From positions 1 to 45,828 of the forward strand of contig SLPB01000143.1 in assembly GCA_007132225.1 (NCBI GenBank): a DNA stretch of 45,828 nt, in the 5' to 3' direction. Source of the stretch: Bacteroidales bacterium (lineage in GTDB: Bacteria; Bacteroidota; Bacteroidia; Bacteroidales; PUMT01). The translations under genes and the position numbers were made by a program. Shown here piece by piece: positions 23,154 to 31,534 of the stretch (positions within the stretch are counted from its first letter, which is position 1; every line of letters starts with the position of its first letter). The notes below the pieces were generated by a model. That model saw nothing but the letters and a program-made list of their open reading frames with translations, had not been told where the DNA came from and searched no databases.

Positions 23154-24092
23154 TCAGACAATAAATGTGGAACTGATTGACTGATAATTATAAACTTTAC
23201 CTATAACATCGGCAAAAAGGTCCGCAACTGTAAGAACTTTAATTTTGTCCGATTGCCGGCTCAGAGGGATTGTGTCTGTAACCACAACCTGGGTGATAGC
23301 GGATTTTTCTATTTTATCTACTGCATCACCAGATAAGACAGGATGTGTGGCTACCGCATGAACGGACCTGGCCCCGGACTTCATCATCAGGTCTGCCGCC
23401 AGAAGGAGGGTGCCGGCAGTATCTATCATATCATCCACGATTACTACATTTTTGTTATTAACATCGCCGATAATAGTAATCTCATCTACATAATTTGCTT
23501 TTTTACGGAGTTTATAGCAAATAACCATTTCGCAATTAAGAAACCGGGAGTAGGCATTGGCGCGTTTGGTACCCCCCATATCGGGAGCTGCAATTACCAG
23601 ATCATCCAGTTCCAGGTTTTTTATATGGGGCACAAAAATGGAAGAAGCATACAAATGATCTACAGGCACATCAAAAAATCCCTGTAGCTGATCAGCATGC
23701 AAATCCATGGTCATCACCCTGGAAACACCGGCTTTAGATAACAAATCAGCAACAAGCTTTGCCCCGATTGAAACCCTGGGCTTATCTTTTCTGTCCTGCC
23801 TGCCGAAACCAAGGTATGGTATCACGGCAACCACGTTATAGGCAGAAGCCCGCTTGGCTGCATCAATCATTAGCAACAACTCAAACAGATTATCGGTTGG
23901 AGGAAAAGTAGATTGTACGATAAAAGTTACGCATCCTCTTACAGATTCCTCAAAACATGGCTGGAATTCTCCGTCACTGAATTTGGTGACCGAGGATTTT
24001 CCCAGACTCATACCATAACTTCTGGCAATTTTATCGGCAAGATATTCTGATGCTTCACAGGAAAAAAATTTAATAGGTGCTTTATCTGGCAT
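23154..24092 (-). CDS. prs: Ribose-phosphate pyrophosphokinase (PRPP synthetase)
   Basis: The 312-residue enzyme makes PRPP from ribose-5-phosphate and ATP for nucleotide, His and Trp synthesis. Motifs in order: SDGEFQPCFEESVRG (about 40-54), the ATP-site YLGFGRQDRK (about 93-102), the metal-binding DLHADQLQGFF (about 129-139), and the PRPP loop VVIVDDMIDTAGTL (about 216-229). Length is standard for class I enzymes. The typical Bacteroidota APDSGG reads APDMGG here, a mild change near the ribose site. It lies 91 nt downstream of engB and 105 nt upstream of rplY. Confidence 0.95.
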   Translation of the reverse strand: MPDKAPIKFFSCEASEYLADKIARSYGMSLGKSSVTKFSDGEFQPCFEESVRGCVTFIVQSTFPPTDNLFELLLMIDAAKRASAYNVVAVIPYLGFGRQDRKDKPRVSIGAKLVADLLSKAGVSRVMTMDLHADQLQGFFDVPVDHLYASSIFVPHIKNLELDDLVIAAPDMGGTKRANAYSRFLNCEMVICYKLRKKANYVDEITIIGDVNNKNVVIVDDMIDTAGTLLLAADLMMKSGARSVHAVATHPVLSGDAVDKIEKSAITQVVVTDTIPLSRQSDKIKVLTVADLFADVIGKVYNYQSISSTFIV

Positions 24093-24128
24093 GTCAGGAT
24101 TTGTAAATTAATATTTTATTCAAGTATG

Positions 24129-24136
24129 CAAAAGTA
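24129..24136 (-). promoter_or_regulatory. Candidate -7 box for prs
   Basis: On the minus strand this reads TACTTTTG, exactly TAnnTTTG, 36 nt before the prs start and after the engB stop. No TTTG is found at the usual -33 spacing. Confidence 0.35.
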
Positions 24137-24183
24137 ACTATTAACAAACCAATCTAAAAATTTAAGCTGATAAAAAAACGGGA

Positions 24184-24789
24184 TTATCTCATTTTTAATT
24201 CAGCATTGGTTTGACTGATAAACGAAAGTATATCATCTTTACCGGTTTGGTTGAGGGCAGATGTGCAAAAATATCCTGGCAGGGTCTCCCACTCCTTTTT
24301 CAGGTGGTTGAAATAAACATTGAGATTACGGTCAAGTTGCCCGCCCGATAATTTGTCACATTTGGTGAACACCAGCATAAAGGGGACCTGGTTTTCACCC
24401 AGCAGATTTATAAATGCGATATCTGATGACAGGGGGGCATGACGGGAATCGATCAAAAGAAACAGGCAAACAAGATTATTCCTGTTTGCAATATACTGAC
24501 TGATGAGCTGGCCCAGCCCTTTCCTCATTTTTTTGGGCACCCTGGCATAACCATACCCGGGCAAATCAACAAGATACCATTGATTGTTTATCAAAAAATG
24601 ATTGACAAGGCGGGTTTTCCCGGGGGTTGAAGAAGTTTTGGCCAGGCTTTTTTTCCCGGTGAGCAGATTGATTAAAGAAGACTTACCAACATTTGACCTT
24701 CCGGTAAAAGCATATTCAGGATAATCCGGAGCAGGACAATGCTTAACATTCGCTGAGCTTTTTATAAATTCAGTACTTTTTATCAACAT
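24184..24789 (-). CDS. engB: Ribosome biogenesis GTPase EngB/YsxC
   Basis: The 201-residue TrmE-Era-EngA-EngB-type GTPase acts in assembly of the large ribosomal subunit. All G motifs are visible: G1 GRSNVGKSSLIN (about 30-41), G2 TPGKTRL, G3 DLPGYGYA (about 74-81), G4 TKCDK (about 141-145) and G5 TSAL. The YGYA after the G3 box is characteristic of EngB. Start at ATG 24789. It follows manA by 12 nt and is probably cotranscribed with it. Confidence 0.95.
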   Translation of the reverse strand: MLIKSTEFIKSSANVKHCPAPDYPEYAFTGRSNVGKSSLINLLTGKKSLAKTSSTPGKTRLVNHFLINNQWYLVDLPGYGYARVPKKMRKGLGQLISQYIANRNNLVCLFLLIDSRHAPLSSDIAFINLLGENQVPFMLVFTKCDKLSGGQLDRNLNVYFNHLKKEWETLPGYFCTSALNQTGKDDILSFISQTNAELKMR

Positions 24790-24801
24790 AACAGGGGTAA
24801 T

Positions 24802-25797
24802 TTATAAAAGTCCAACTTGCCTGATATACACTTCCAGCAAATCAGATTCAACCTTGCCGGTAAGTTTCACATCCTGAATGGATGAAGGGATAAGCACAGT
24901 TTCACCTTTTTGCACCGTAAGGGGACCTCCGTTACATTCAATAATAAATTCACCTTTTGTACATAAATATATTACAAAAGAATCAATAAGACTGTAATCT
25001 CTTACAAGGTCTTTGCGGAAAGTAAGTAATTGTGTTGTAAAATATTCACAATCGGCCAGCAAAACAGGAAAGTTTTGTTTTCTTTTTACAGTGGTTTTAA
25101 AATCACTGCAATCTTCAAAATCTATTGCCTCCATAGCCAGGTCAATGTGCAGTTCTCTGGGTTTTCCTTTTTCATCAACCCTGTCCCAGTCATATATCCG
25201 GTATGTGATATCCGATGTTTGCTGAATCTCTGCAAGGATGATCCCTTTTCCTATAGCATGAACCCTGCCTGAAGGTATAAAAAACACATCTCCTTCCCTG
25301 ACCTTTTCCACATTAAGGATATCAAGCAACCTTCCGCTGTTTAACTTTTCCATAAATATGCCTGAAGAAACCTTTCTGTTAAACCCGGAAATAAGCTCCG
25401 GCTCATTTTCAGCAGCCAGAACATACCACATCTCGGTTTTGCCATTGCCGTTATGCCTTCGGGCAGATAGTTCATCGCCGGGATGTACCTGGACAGACAA
25501 TTTATCACGCGCATCAATTAGCTTGATAAGTAGGGGGAACTCAACACCGAAACGATTAAAAACTTCTTCTCCGACCAGCTCATCCATATATACCTCGATA
25601 AGCTCCTTCAGGTTGTTTCCCTTGAGATGTCCGTTTGCAACAACAGAAATATTGCCGGGAACAGCAGATATTTCCCAGCTTTCACCAATATTCTTTCCTC
25701 CGGGAAAGGGTTTGTTATAATACTTCTGTAAACTATTACCACCCCATATCATCTCATGCGGTATTGGCTCAAACTTTAATGGATATAACTGCCCCAT
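24802..25797 (-). CDS. manA: Mannose-6-phosphate isomerase, type I
   Basis: The 331-residue cupin-fold zinc enzyme interconverts mannose-6-phosphate and fructose-6-phosphate, feeding GDP-sugar synthesis for surface polysaccharides. The zinc site is visible in SVQVHPGD (Gln and His ligands, about 99-106) with KTEMWYVL (Glu ligand, about 119-126), plus the later GRVHAIGKG (His). The signature GNSLQKYYNKPFPG sits near the N-terminus and YRIYDWDR in the middle. Length matches the short bacterial form. It starts 85 nt downstream of the hydrolase stop, past a terminator, so the manA-engB pair likely has its own promoter, not identified here. Confidence 0.93.
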   Translation of the reverse strand: MGQLYPLKFEPIPHEMIWGGNSLQKYYNKPFPGGKNIGESWEISAVPGNISVVANGHLKGNNLKELIEVYMDELVGEEVFNRFGVEFPLLIKLIDARDKLSVQVHPGDELSARRHNGNGKTEMWYVLAAENEPELISGFNRKVSSGIFMEKLNSGRLLDILNVEKVREGDVFFIPSGRVHAIGKGIILAEIQQTSDITYRIYDWDRVDEKGKPRELHIDLAMEAIDFEDCSDFKTTVKRKQNFPVLLADCEYFTTQLLTFRKDLVRDYSLIDSFVIYLCTKGEFIIECNGGPLTVQKGETVLIPSSIQDVKLTGKVESDLLEVYIRQVGLL

Positions 25798-25854
25798 AAT
25801 TATGTTTTCTTAATAAAGTAACGCATTTTTCAGCACACCATTGTCCAAATTACA

Positions 25855-25877
25855 AAATACGGGTTTCCCCGTTATTT
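25855..25877 (-). terminator. GNRA-loop terminator after the alpha/beta hydrolase gene
   Basis: On the minus strand a CGGG-GAAA-CCCG core (25871-25860) is extended by A-T pairs with one bulge and leads into TATTTTGTAATTT. It starts 6 nt past the hydrolase stop at 25883. The stable GAAA tetraloop makes this a good terminator candidate. Confidence 0.55.
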
Positions 25878-25882
25878 GGGAT

Positions 25883-26686
25883 TCAGTCAACAGCAAATTC
25901 AGTAACTGTTTTAATAAAAGTACCGGGTTGTTCAGCATGCAACCAATGACCTGCTCCGGATATTGTTTTCAATTTGGCTGCTGGAAAAATATTTTTAATT
26001 ACTTGCATATCACCATCCGCAATATAAGGTGAGTATTCCCCCCTGATAAACAAAACGGGAAACCTTCCGGGTGGCTGTTCCGGATTAAAGCAATTCTCAT
26101 TTACTCCATCCATTATATTGTCCAGTTCCCTTAGAAGCACCTTAACATTAAGTCTCCAATAATACCTTTTATCTTTATCCTGCCTGAGATTTTTCATCAG
26201 GAACCCCCGTATTCTTTCATTAGTGATGGTATCTGACAATGCCCTGTCAACATCCCTGCGGGAGGAAACAGATGAAAAATCAATATTATTCATAACATTA
26301 AGTATATCAGCATGGCTAAGCGCCTCCTGCCGGTATAGATCCCTATATGATTTAGGGGCGATATCAACAACTATCAGCTTATCAACACGGTCCGGGTAAT
26401 GGGTGGCAAAGCACATAGCTGCTTTGCCACCCATGGAATGCCCCATAAGTACAGCTTTTTCCAAACCGGTGTTACCCATAAATGCAAGAAGGTCATCGCG
26501 CATTAGTTCATAGCTATGATTTTCACTATGCGGTGACCGTCCGTGATTTCGCAAGTCAACAAGAAAAACCTCCAGGCGTCCTGCCAGCTTTTTGGCTATA
26601 CCAAGCCAGTTATCGGATGAGCCAAACAATCCGTGCAATATGATAATAGGTGCACCGGCCCCAAACTTTCTGTAATACAACTGCAT
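25883..26686 (-). CDS. Alpha/beta-fold hydrolase, YbfF-like
   Basis: The 267-residue cytoplasmic hydrolase shows the fold's landmarks: oxyanion strand IILHGLFGSSDNW (about 16-28), DLRNHGRSPHS (about 45-55), and nucleophile elbow GHSMGGKAAM (about 82-91, with the Ser as nucleophile). The acid region is at LFIRGEYSPYI, and the His is in SGAGHWLHAEQP (about 244-255). The layout matches the YbfF/acyl-CoA esterase branch. The physiological substrate is unknown. It lies 81 nt downstream of pdxJ on the same strand and ends at the GAAA-loop terminator. Confidence 0.88.
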   Translation of the reverse strand: MQLYYRKFGAGAPIIILHGLFGSSDNWLGIAKKLAGRLEVFLVDLRNHGRSPHSENHSYELMRDDLLAFMGNTGLEKAVLMGHSMGGKAAMCFATHYPDRVDKLIVVDIAPKSYRDLYRQEALSHADILNVMNNIDFSSVSSRRDVDRALSDTITNERIRGFLMKNLRQDKDKRYYWRLNVKVLLRELDNIMDGVNENCFNPEQPPGRFPVLFIRGEYSPYIADGDMQVIKNIFPAAKLKTISGAGHWLHAEQPGTFIKTVTEFAVD

Positions 26687-26767
26687 TTTAAATAACTAAA
26701 GAACATAATGACTGTCGGAAATAATTATACTTCTCCTGCAATAACATCTATCCATAACCGGGAATAG

Positions 26768-27481
26768 CTAACGGAGCCTTTTCAGGTACATCTGAATACT
26801 GTTTTCAAGTCCGTAATACAAAGCATCGGAAATAAGGGCATGTCCAATTGACACCTCCAGTAATCCGGGTAAATTATCGGAAAAAAATTTAAGATTATCC
26901 AGATTAAGATCATGTCCGGCATTCAGGCCAATCCCCAGCTGTGCTGCTATTTCTGCTGCCTTTACAAACGGTGCAATTGCCATATCCCTGTCAGTTGAAT
27001 ATTGGCTGGCGTAGGGTTCAGTGTAAAGCTCTATTCTATCTGTACCGGTCATTTTGGCATGTTCAATATGATCAGGTTCCGTGCCGGTAAAAACAGAGGT
27101 CCTTATATTATGAGAATGAAAAACAGCAATTACATCAAATAAAAACGATCTCTCAGATACAGTATCCCATCCCCTGTTTGAGGTAATCGCATCGGGAGGG
27201 TCAGGGACCAGTGTTACCTGTTCAGGCAATACTGATAATACAAGATCAATAAATGATTGTGAAGGATACCCCTCTATGTTGAACTCTGTTGTAATGATTT
27301 TTTTTATACCCCTCACATCCTGGCGGGTTATATGCCTCTCATCAGGACGGGGATGAACTGTTATCCCCTCAGCCCCGAATCGCTGACAATCTATGGCTGC
27401 TTTGACAACATCGGGAATATTTCCACCTCTTGCATTTCTGAGTGTTGCAATTTTATTTATATTTACACTTAATCGGGTCAT
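26768..27481 (-). CDS. pdxJ: Pyridoxine 5'-phosphate synthase
   Basis: The 237-residue TIM-barrel enzyme condenses 1-deoxyxylulose-5-phosphate with 3-amino-2-oxopropyl phosphate to make pyridoxine phosphate. Family motifs: [17 protein letters not shown] (4-20), [16 protein letters not shown] with active-site His residues (about 35-50), the catalytic-Glu segment FNIEGYPS, and [11 protein letters not shown] (about 185-195). A longer in-frame extension exists upstream, but it overlaps the promoter region and the divergent CBS gene. ATG 27481 gives the canonical [10 protein letters not shown]. Confidence 0.95.
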   Translation of the reverse strand: MTRLSVNINKIATLRNARGGNIPDVVKAAIDCQRFGAEGITVHPRPDERHITRQDVRGIKKIITTEFNIEGYPSQSFIDLVLSVLPEQVTLVPDPPDAITSNRGWDTVSERSFLFDVIAVFHSHNIRTSVFTGTEPDHIEHAKMTGTDRIELYTEPYASQYSTDRDMAIAPFVKAAEIAAQLGIGLNAGHDLNLDNLKFFSDNLPGLLEVSIGHALISDALYYGLENSIQMYLKRLR

Positions 27482-27514
27482 GGCATATTCTTTGTTATCT
27501 TTTATTAAAGAATA

Positions 27515-27522
27515 CAAAAATA
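27515..27522 (-). promoter_or_regulatory. Candidate -7 box for pdxJ
   Basis: On the minus strand this reads TATTTTTG, exactly TAnnTTTG, 33 nt before the pdxJ start in the 71-nt divergent gap shared with the CBS gene. No TTTG is found at the -33 spacing. Confidence 0.4.
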
Positions 27523-27552
27523 ATCCTAATTTACAACAATATAAAATTATAT

Positions 27553-28218
27553 ATGCTTGCAAAAGACCTTTTATCAGAAGTAATACCCGCATTAAACAAA
27601 TCAGATACAGGGGCCAAGGCTTTAAACTGGATGGAGGTATTCAGGATATCGCACCTGCCGGTTGTGGATAACAAGGAATACCTGGGGCTCATTTCTCATA
27701 AGGATATTTATAAAATGGGGAAACTGGATGAGGCCATCGGCAATCCTAAGCTATCCCTTTTCAGTCCCTTTGTTTATGATGGCCAGCACATTTATGAATT
27801 AATTGAGACCGCTTCACGGTTGAAGCTTACTGTTGTCCCGGTACTGGATAAAAACAAGAATTATATCGGTCTGGTCGCACAAAATGAGTTAATTGAACAG
27901 TTTGCCAGACTTACGGCAATTAGTGAACCAGGTGGAATAATTGTACTTGAGATGCACAATCATGATTATTCCCTGAGCCAGATTTCACAAATTGTTGAAA
28001 GCAATAATGCCAATGTCTTAAGCCTTTTCATCACAAGTCCCCGGGACAGTGCCATGATGGATGTAACAATTAAAGTCACAAGTACCGATCTGACTTCAAT
28101 TATAAAAACCTTTGAACGCTATAACTATCAGATTAAGTCCTCATTCATGGATAACCAGCACCTTGACAACTTTTACAAAAACCGGTATGAAGAGTTCATG
28201 CGTTACCTGGATGTCTGA
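27553..28218 (+). CDS. CBS-pair and ACT-like domain protein
   Basis: The 221-residue cytoplasmic protein has two CBS motifs (about residues 5-55, with [20 protein letters not shown], and about 70-130, with [21 protein letters not shown]). CBS pairs usually bind adenine nucleotides. The C-terminal part (about 140-215, [20 protein letters not shown] onward) reads like an ACT-type regulatory fold. The ORF can be stretched upstream to 27442, across the pdxJ start; ATG 27553 is the sensible start. The arrangement pdxJ divergent from CBS-nadK is common in Bacteroidota. Lying 21 nt before nadK, it may sense nucleotides for that pathway, but this is inference. Confidence 0.87.
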   Translation: MLAKDLLSEVIPALNKSDTGAKALNWMEVFRISHLPVVDNKEYLGLISHKDIYKMGKLDEAIGNPKLSLFSPFVYDGQHIYELIETASRLKLTVVPVLDKNKNYIGLVAQNELIEQFARLTAISEPGGIIVLEMHNHDYSLSQISQIVESNNANVLSLFITSPRDSAMMDVTIKVTSTDLTSIIKTFERYNYQIKSSFMDNQHLDNFYKNRYEEFMRYLDV

Positions 28219-28239
28219 AGCTCCTAAAGATTATTCAAA

Positions 28240-29118
28240 ATGCAAATAGCAATATATGGCCGGAAATTTGGCAACCAGTTTACTGTTTTTGCTGACAGGT
28301 TTTTTGACCAGCTTAAAAAAAACAAGATTCAAATCAGCATATATGAACCTTTCTACAATTTCATTCTCAGCAATACAGACATTGCTCCCGGCCCGGTGAA
28401 ACTTTTTAATTCACATAATGATCTTGGCAAAGATCTGGATTTTGTTTTTTCAATTGGAGGAGACGGGACAATATTGGAAACCATTACTTTTGTGCGTGAT
28501 TCGGGAATACCAGTACTCGGAATTAACAGCGGCAGGCTTGGATTTTTGGCAAATATTTCCAGGGAAGATATTGACAATGCAGTCAACAACCTGCTTTCCG
28601 GAAAGTACAGCATTGAAAAAAGAAGTATGCTGCAGCTTAATGCCCCTGAAGGGTTGTTTCATGATTTTAACTTTGCTCTCAATGAGCTTACCATACAAAA
28701 AAAGGATTACACCATGATAACAATCCAGGTCTGGTTAAATGAAAAATTTTTAAATTCATACTGGGCTGATGGATTGATAATATCAACACCAACCGGGTCC
28801 ACAGCCTATTCTTTGAGTGCCGGAGGTCCCATCCTTTCTTTTGACACCAGGGGATTCATAATATCACCCATAGCTCCGCATAATCTTACGGTCAGACCCA
28901 TAATCATACCTGACTGGAATACTATACGGCTGAAGGTTCAGAGCAGGAATAATGAGTTCCTTGTTTCAATGGACAGGCAGTACGCGACTATGCCGGTTGA
29001 AAAAGAAATAATACTCAAAAAATCGGATTTTGACATATCTTTTGTGAGGCTCGACAATCAGGATTTCTATACAACACTGCGAAGCAAATTAATGTGGGGT
29101 GCTGATAAAAGAAATTGA
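28240..29118 (+). CDS. nadK: NAD kinase
   Basis: The 292-residue enzyme phosphorylates NAD to NADP. The diagnostic GGDGT motif is in FSIGGDGTILE (about 70-80, with the catalytic Asp), followed by LGINSGRLGFLAN (about 91-103). The NAD-binding block is ISTPTGSTAYSLSAGGPI (about 184-201), followed by ISPIAPHNLTVRP. Length is typical. It sits 21 nt after the CBS gene, suggesting one transcript. A 212-nt gap with a new promoter candidate separates it from the next genes. Confidence 0.95.
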   Translation: MQIAIYGRKFGNQFTVFADRFFDQLKKNKIQISIYEPFYNFILSNTDIAPGPVKLFNSHNDLGKDLDFVFSIGGDGTILETITFVRDSGIPVLGINSGRLGFLANISREDIDNAVNNLLSGKYSIEKRSMLQLNAPEGLFHDFNFALNELTIQKKDYTMITIQVWLNEKFLNSYWADGLIISTPTGSTAYSLSAGGPILSFDTRGFIISPIAPHNLTVRPIIIPDWNTIRLKVQSRNNEFLVSMDRQYATMPVEKEIILKKSDFDISFVRLDNQDFYTTLRSKLMWGADKRN

Positions 29119-29278
29119 ATTGCCTGGGTTGATTAACAAATTGATCCTGCTCCGTTTACCTTATTCGCGGATCATAATTGATTAAAATTAAGTAAAAGCA
29201 CAAAACTGTGATGATTACCGGGTCAACCCACATCCTGTTAAATAATGCTTTTTTATGTCCTTCTCTTAACATTTTAAT

Positions 29279-29286
29279 TATATTTG
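29279..29286 (+). promoter_or_regulatory. Perfect -7 box ahead of the DUF6089-uppS-bamA run
   Basis: TATATTTG matches TAnnTTTG exactly, 44 nt before the start at 29331. The -33 distance holds only a T run (29249-29254). It may drive the envelope-biogenesis genes that follow. Confidence 0.45.
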
Positions 29287-29330
29287 GGTACCATTTTTTT
29301 ATTTAAATTTACAGTTCTAAAAAAAAAAAG

Positions 29331-30056
29331 ATGCGCACTAAAGTATTATTGTCTTTTTTGCCTTTGCTTATCTTTGCACTGCCCGTGTTGGGGCAAAACT
29401 GGAGAACATCCACTTATGAAGTAAATCTGGGTATTGGCGCAGCCAGCTATTTTGGCGATATAGGAGGCTCATCCGATGTAAACACATGGTATGGTATTAA
29501 AGACTTAGATATAAAGAGATCACGTCCGGTGATGTCGGGAGGTATCAGGTATATGATAAGGAGGAACCTGGCGGTCAATGGGGGATTGCATTATGCATGG
29601 CTCAGTGGTTCAGATGCAGGAGGGAGAAACGATCAAAGAGGATATGTTTTTAACACCATCATATTCGAGCCTTCAGCCAGAATTGAGTTTTTCCCTATAG
29701 TAGACTACCGGGTATTGGACGGGGTAAACCGGCGCGGACTGGTACGGAGATACGGAACCCTCTCCGTTTATCTGTACGGGGGAGCAGGAGCACTGGTATA
29801 TCATGTGATGCCAAATGAAAATCTTGAAGCCAGGCAGGAGAGGGATAATATTGACTATAGCCCCGTTACACTTGTCCTGCCCGCTGGAATCGGAATGAAA
29901 GTCGGGATAAGCAATACCATGGATATTGGGTTTGACCTCGGGGGAAGATATGTTCTGAATGATTACCTTGACGGTTTTACCAGTCCCGCTTCGACCTCAA
30001 ATGACATCTATTACCTGACCACTGTCCAGCTCACATACAGGTTACCCAGGCTCTGA
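29331..30056 (+). CDS. DUF6089-like outer membrane beta-barrel protein (first copy)
   Basis: The 241-residue protein has a signal peptide (MRTKVLLSFLPLLIFALPVL, cleaved near GQN) and a beta-rich body with alternating polar and hydrophobic residues typical of a small outer membrane barrel. The first strand pair reads YEVNLGIGAASYFGDIGGSS, like DUF6089 proteins. The final strand YLTTVQLTYRLPRL closes the barrel. No enzymatic motif is seen. A related gene follows 49 nt later, and the pair precedes uppS and bamA, an arrangement common in Bacteroidota. A role in envelope assembly is suggested by context only. Confidence 0.75.
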   Translation: MRTKVLLSFLPLLIFALPVLGQNWRTSTYEVNLGIGAASYFGDIGGSSDVNTWYGIKDLDIKRSRPVMSGGIRYMIRRNLAVNGGLHYAWLSGSDAGGRNDQRGYVFNTIIFEPSARIEFFPIVDYRVLDGVNRRGLVRRYGTLSVYLYGGAGALVYHVMPNENLEARQERDNIDYSPVTLVLPAGIGMKVGISNTMDIGFDLGGRYVLNDYLDGFTSPASTSNDIYYLTTVQLTYRLPRL

Positions 30057-30105
30057 GCGATATAATACTTAACACAAACACAATAATAAACAGGAGAAAC
30101 AAAAA

Positions 30106-30768
30106 ATGAAAACTGCAGCCATATTTTTTTTTCTGGTTGTTTTTATCAACCCTGTCTATACGGGGACAAACCTGGAATTTGGAGCCTTTGCCGGCACCTC
30201 ATATTATCTTGGCAATATTAACACCTCTCAACATTTTTACAACCTGTCACCCGCTTTTGGAGTTTTATCAAAATACAACATTGATGAACATTATACCTTA
30301 AGAGCAAGCCTGAACTACGGACAGATCAAAGCCAGCGACCTTGATTTTAACAATATATTACATCAAACAAGATCGGCCGGATTTATTAACAATTTTTATG
30401 ATCTCTCCCTTCAGGGGGAATTCAGCTTCAGGCCTTTCAGGACAACTATTTTCGCAAAACCCTTCAGCACCTTCATTACCACAGGCATATCATACACATT
30501 TGTTCAGGAATCCAATGGAACTGTTTCAGATTATTTTAACATTCCCTTTGGAGGAGGAATTAAATATGGGTTAAGCAGAAGAGTCACGCTCGGAATGGAA
30601 TGGATTTTGAAGAAGAACTTTTCGGATAATATTGATGGCATAAAAAGTTTTGGACAATTTCAATCACGCTCTTTGGTTCATAACAATGATTGGGTATCTT
30701 TGGCCGGATTTTTTATTACAATTAAACCGTTTGACCGAAGGGGGGATTGCCCGGCTTACTGGAACTAA
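30106..30768 (+). CDS. DUF6089 family outer membrane beta-barrel protein (second copy)
   Basis: The 220-residue protein has a signal peptide (MKTAAIFFFLVVFINPVYT) and the DUF6089 opening LEFGAFAGTSYYLGNINTSQ. A C-terminal strand block follows with VSLAGFFITIKPFDRRGDCP. The NNDW segment near the end and the Cys-Pro close to the C-terminus also fit the family as I recall it. An AGGAG sequence lies about 9 nt before the ATG, a rare Shine-Dalgarno-like feature in this window. It is 9 nt upstream of uppS, so the two are almost certainly cotranscribed. Confidence 0.8.
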   Translation: MKTAAIFFFLVVFINPVYTGTNLEFGAFAGTSYYLGNINTSQHFYNLSPAFGVLSKYNIDEHYTLRASLNYGQIKASDLDFNNILHQTRSAGFINNFYDLSLQGEFSFRPFRTTIFAKPFSTFITTGISYTFVQESNGTVSDYFNIPFGGGIKYGLSRRVTLGMEWILKKNFSDNIDGIKSFGQFQSRSLVHNNDWVSLAGFFITIKPFDRRGDCPAYWN

Positions 30769-30777
30769 CAAACATTT

Positions 30778-31527
30778 ATGACTTTACTTAAGGATAAGAT
30801 TAATTATTCAAAACTGCCCTGCCATGTTGCGGTAATAATGGATGGCAACGGCAGGTGGGCACGGGAAAGAGGTTCCCACCGTATATTTGGACACCAGAAC
30901 GGCGTTAAAGCAGTCAAAGAAACTGTAGAAGGCGCTGGTGAACTGGGCATAAAGTATCTTACTTTATACGCCTTTTCCAAAGAAAACTGGCTCAGGCCGC
31001 ACGAAGAGATTGAAGCACTCATGAATCTTATGGTTTCTACAATTAATTCGGAAACAGAAACACTAATTAAAAATAATGTCCGTTTAATGGTTATCGGAGA
31101 TATGCAAAATCTGCCCGGTTATATTGTAGAAAAATTAAATAAGGTAATTGAACGAACTTGTGAGAACAGCGGACTGACTTTGATAATAGCTTTGAGTTAC
31201 GGAGCAAGATGGGAGATTGCTCAGGCAGCAAGGCGTATCTCGGGGGATGTTGTGTCGGGTAAACTAAAAGCAGAGGAGATAGATGAGGCTACTTTCTCAG
31301 GCTATCTATTAACCAGGGGAATACCTGACCCTGAATTGCTAATCAGAACAAGCGGAGAATTCAGGCTGAGCAACTTCCTTCTTTGGCAACTTGCATATAC
31401 AGAAATGATTTTCTCAAAGACTCTTTGGCCCGATTTCAGGAAAGAGCATCTTTATAAGGCAATTATTGATTTTCAGGAAAGGGAAAGACGTTTTGGAAAA
31501 ACAAGCGAACAATTAAAATGTGATTAA
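30778..31527 (+). CDS. uppS: Undecaprenyl diphosphate synthase (isoprenyl transferase)
   Basis: The 249-residue cis-prenyltransferase makes the C55 lipid carrier for peptidoglycan and surface glycans. It carries VAVIMDGNGRWARERG with the catalytic Asp22, GHQNGVKAVKE, YAFSKENWLRP, and the diphosphate-binding block LIRTSGEFRLSNFLLWQ with two essential arginines. Length is standard. The stop overlaps a possible GTG start of bamA and lies 7 nt before its more likely ATG, so translation may be coupled. Confidence 0.95.
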   Translation: MTLLKDKINYSKLPCHVAVIMDGNGRWARERGSHRIFGHQNGVKAVKETVEGAGELGIKYLTLYAFSKENWLRPHEEIEALMNLMVSTINSETETLIKNNVRLMVIGDMQNLPGYIVEKLNKVIERTCENSGLTLIIALSYGARWEIAQAARRISGDVVSGKLKAEEIDEATFSGYLLTRGIPDPELLIRTSGEFRLSNFLLWQLAYTEMIFSKTLWPDFRKEHLYKAIIDFQERERRFGKTSEQLKCD

Positions 31528-31534
31528 TAAATTT

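Noticed and set aside
29125-29230. 8-bp inverted repeat TGGGTTGA / TCAACCCA about 90 nt apart after nadK
   Set aside because: An 8-bp match over this distance is expected by chance; no further pairing or function supports it.
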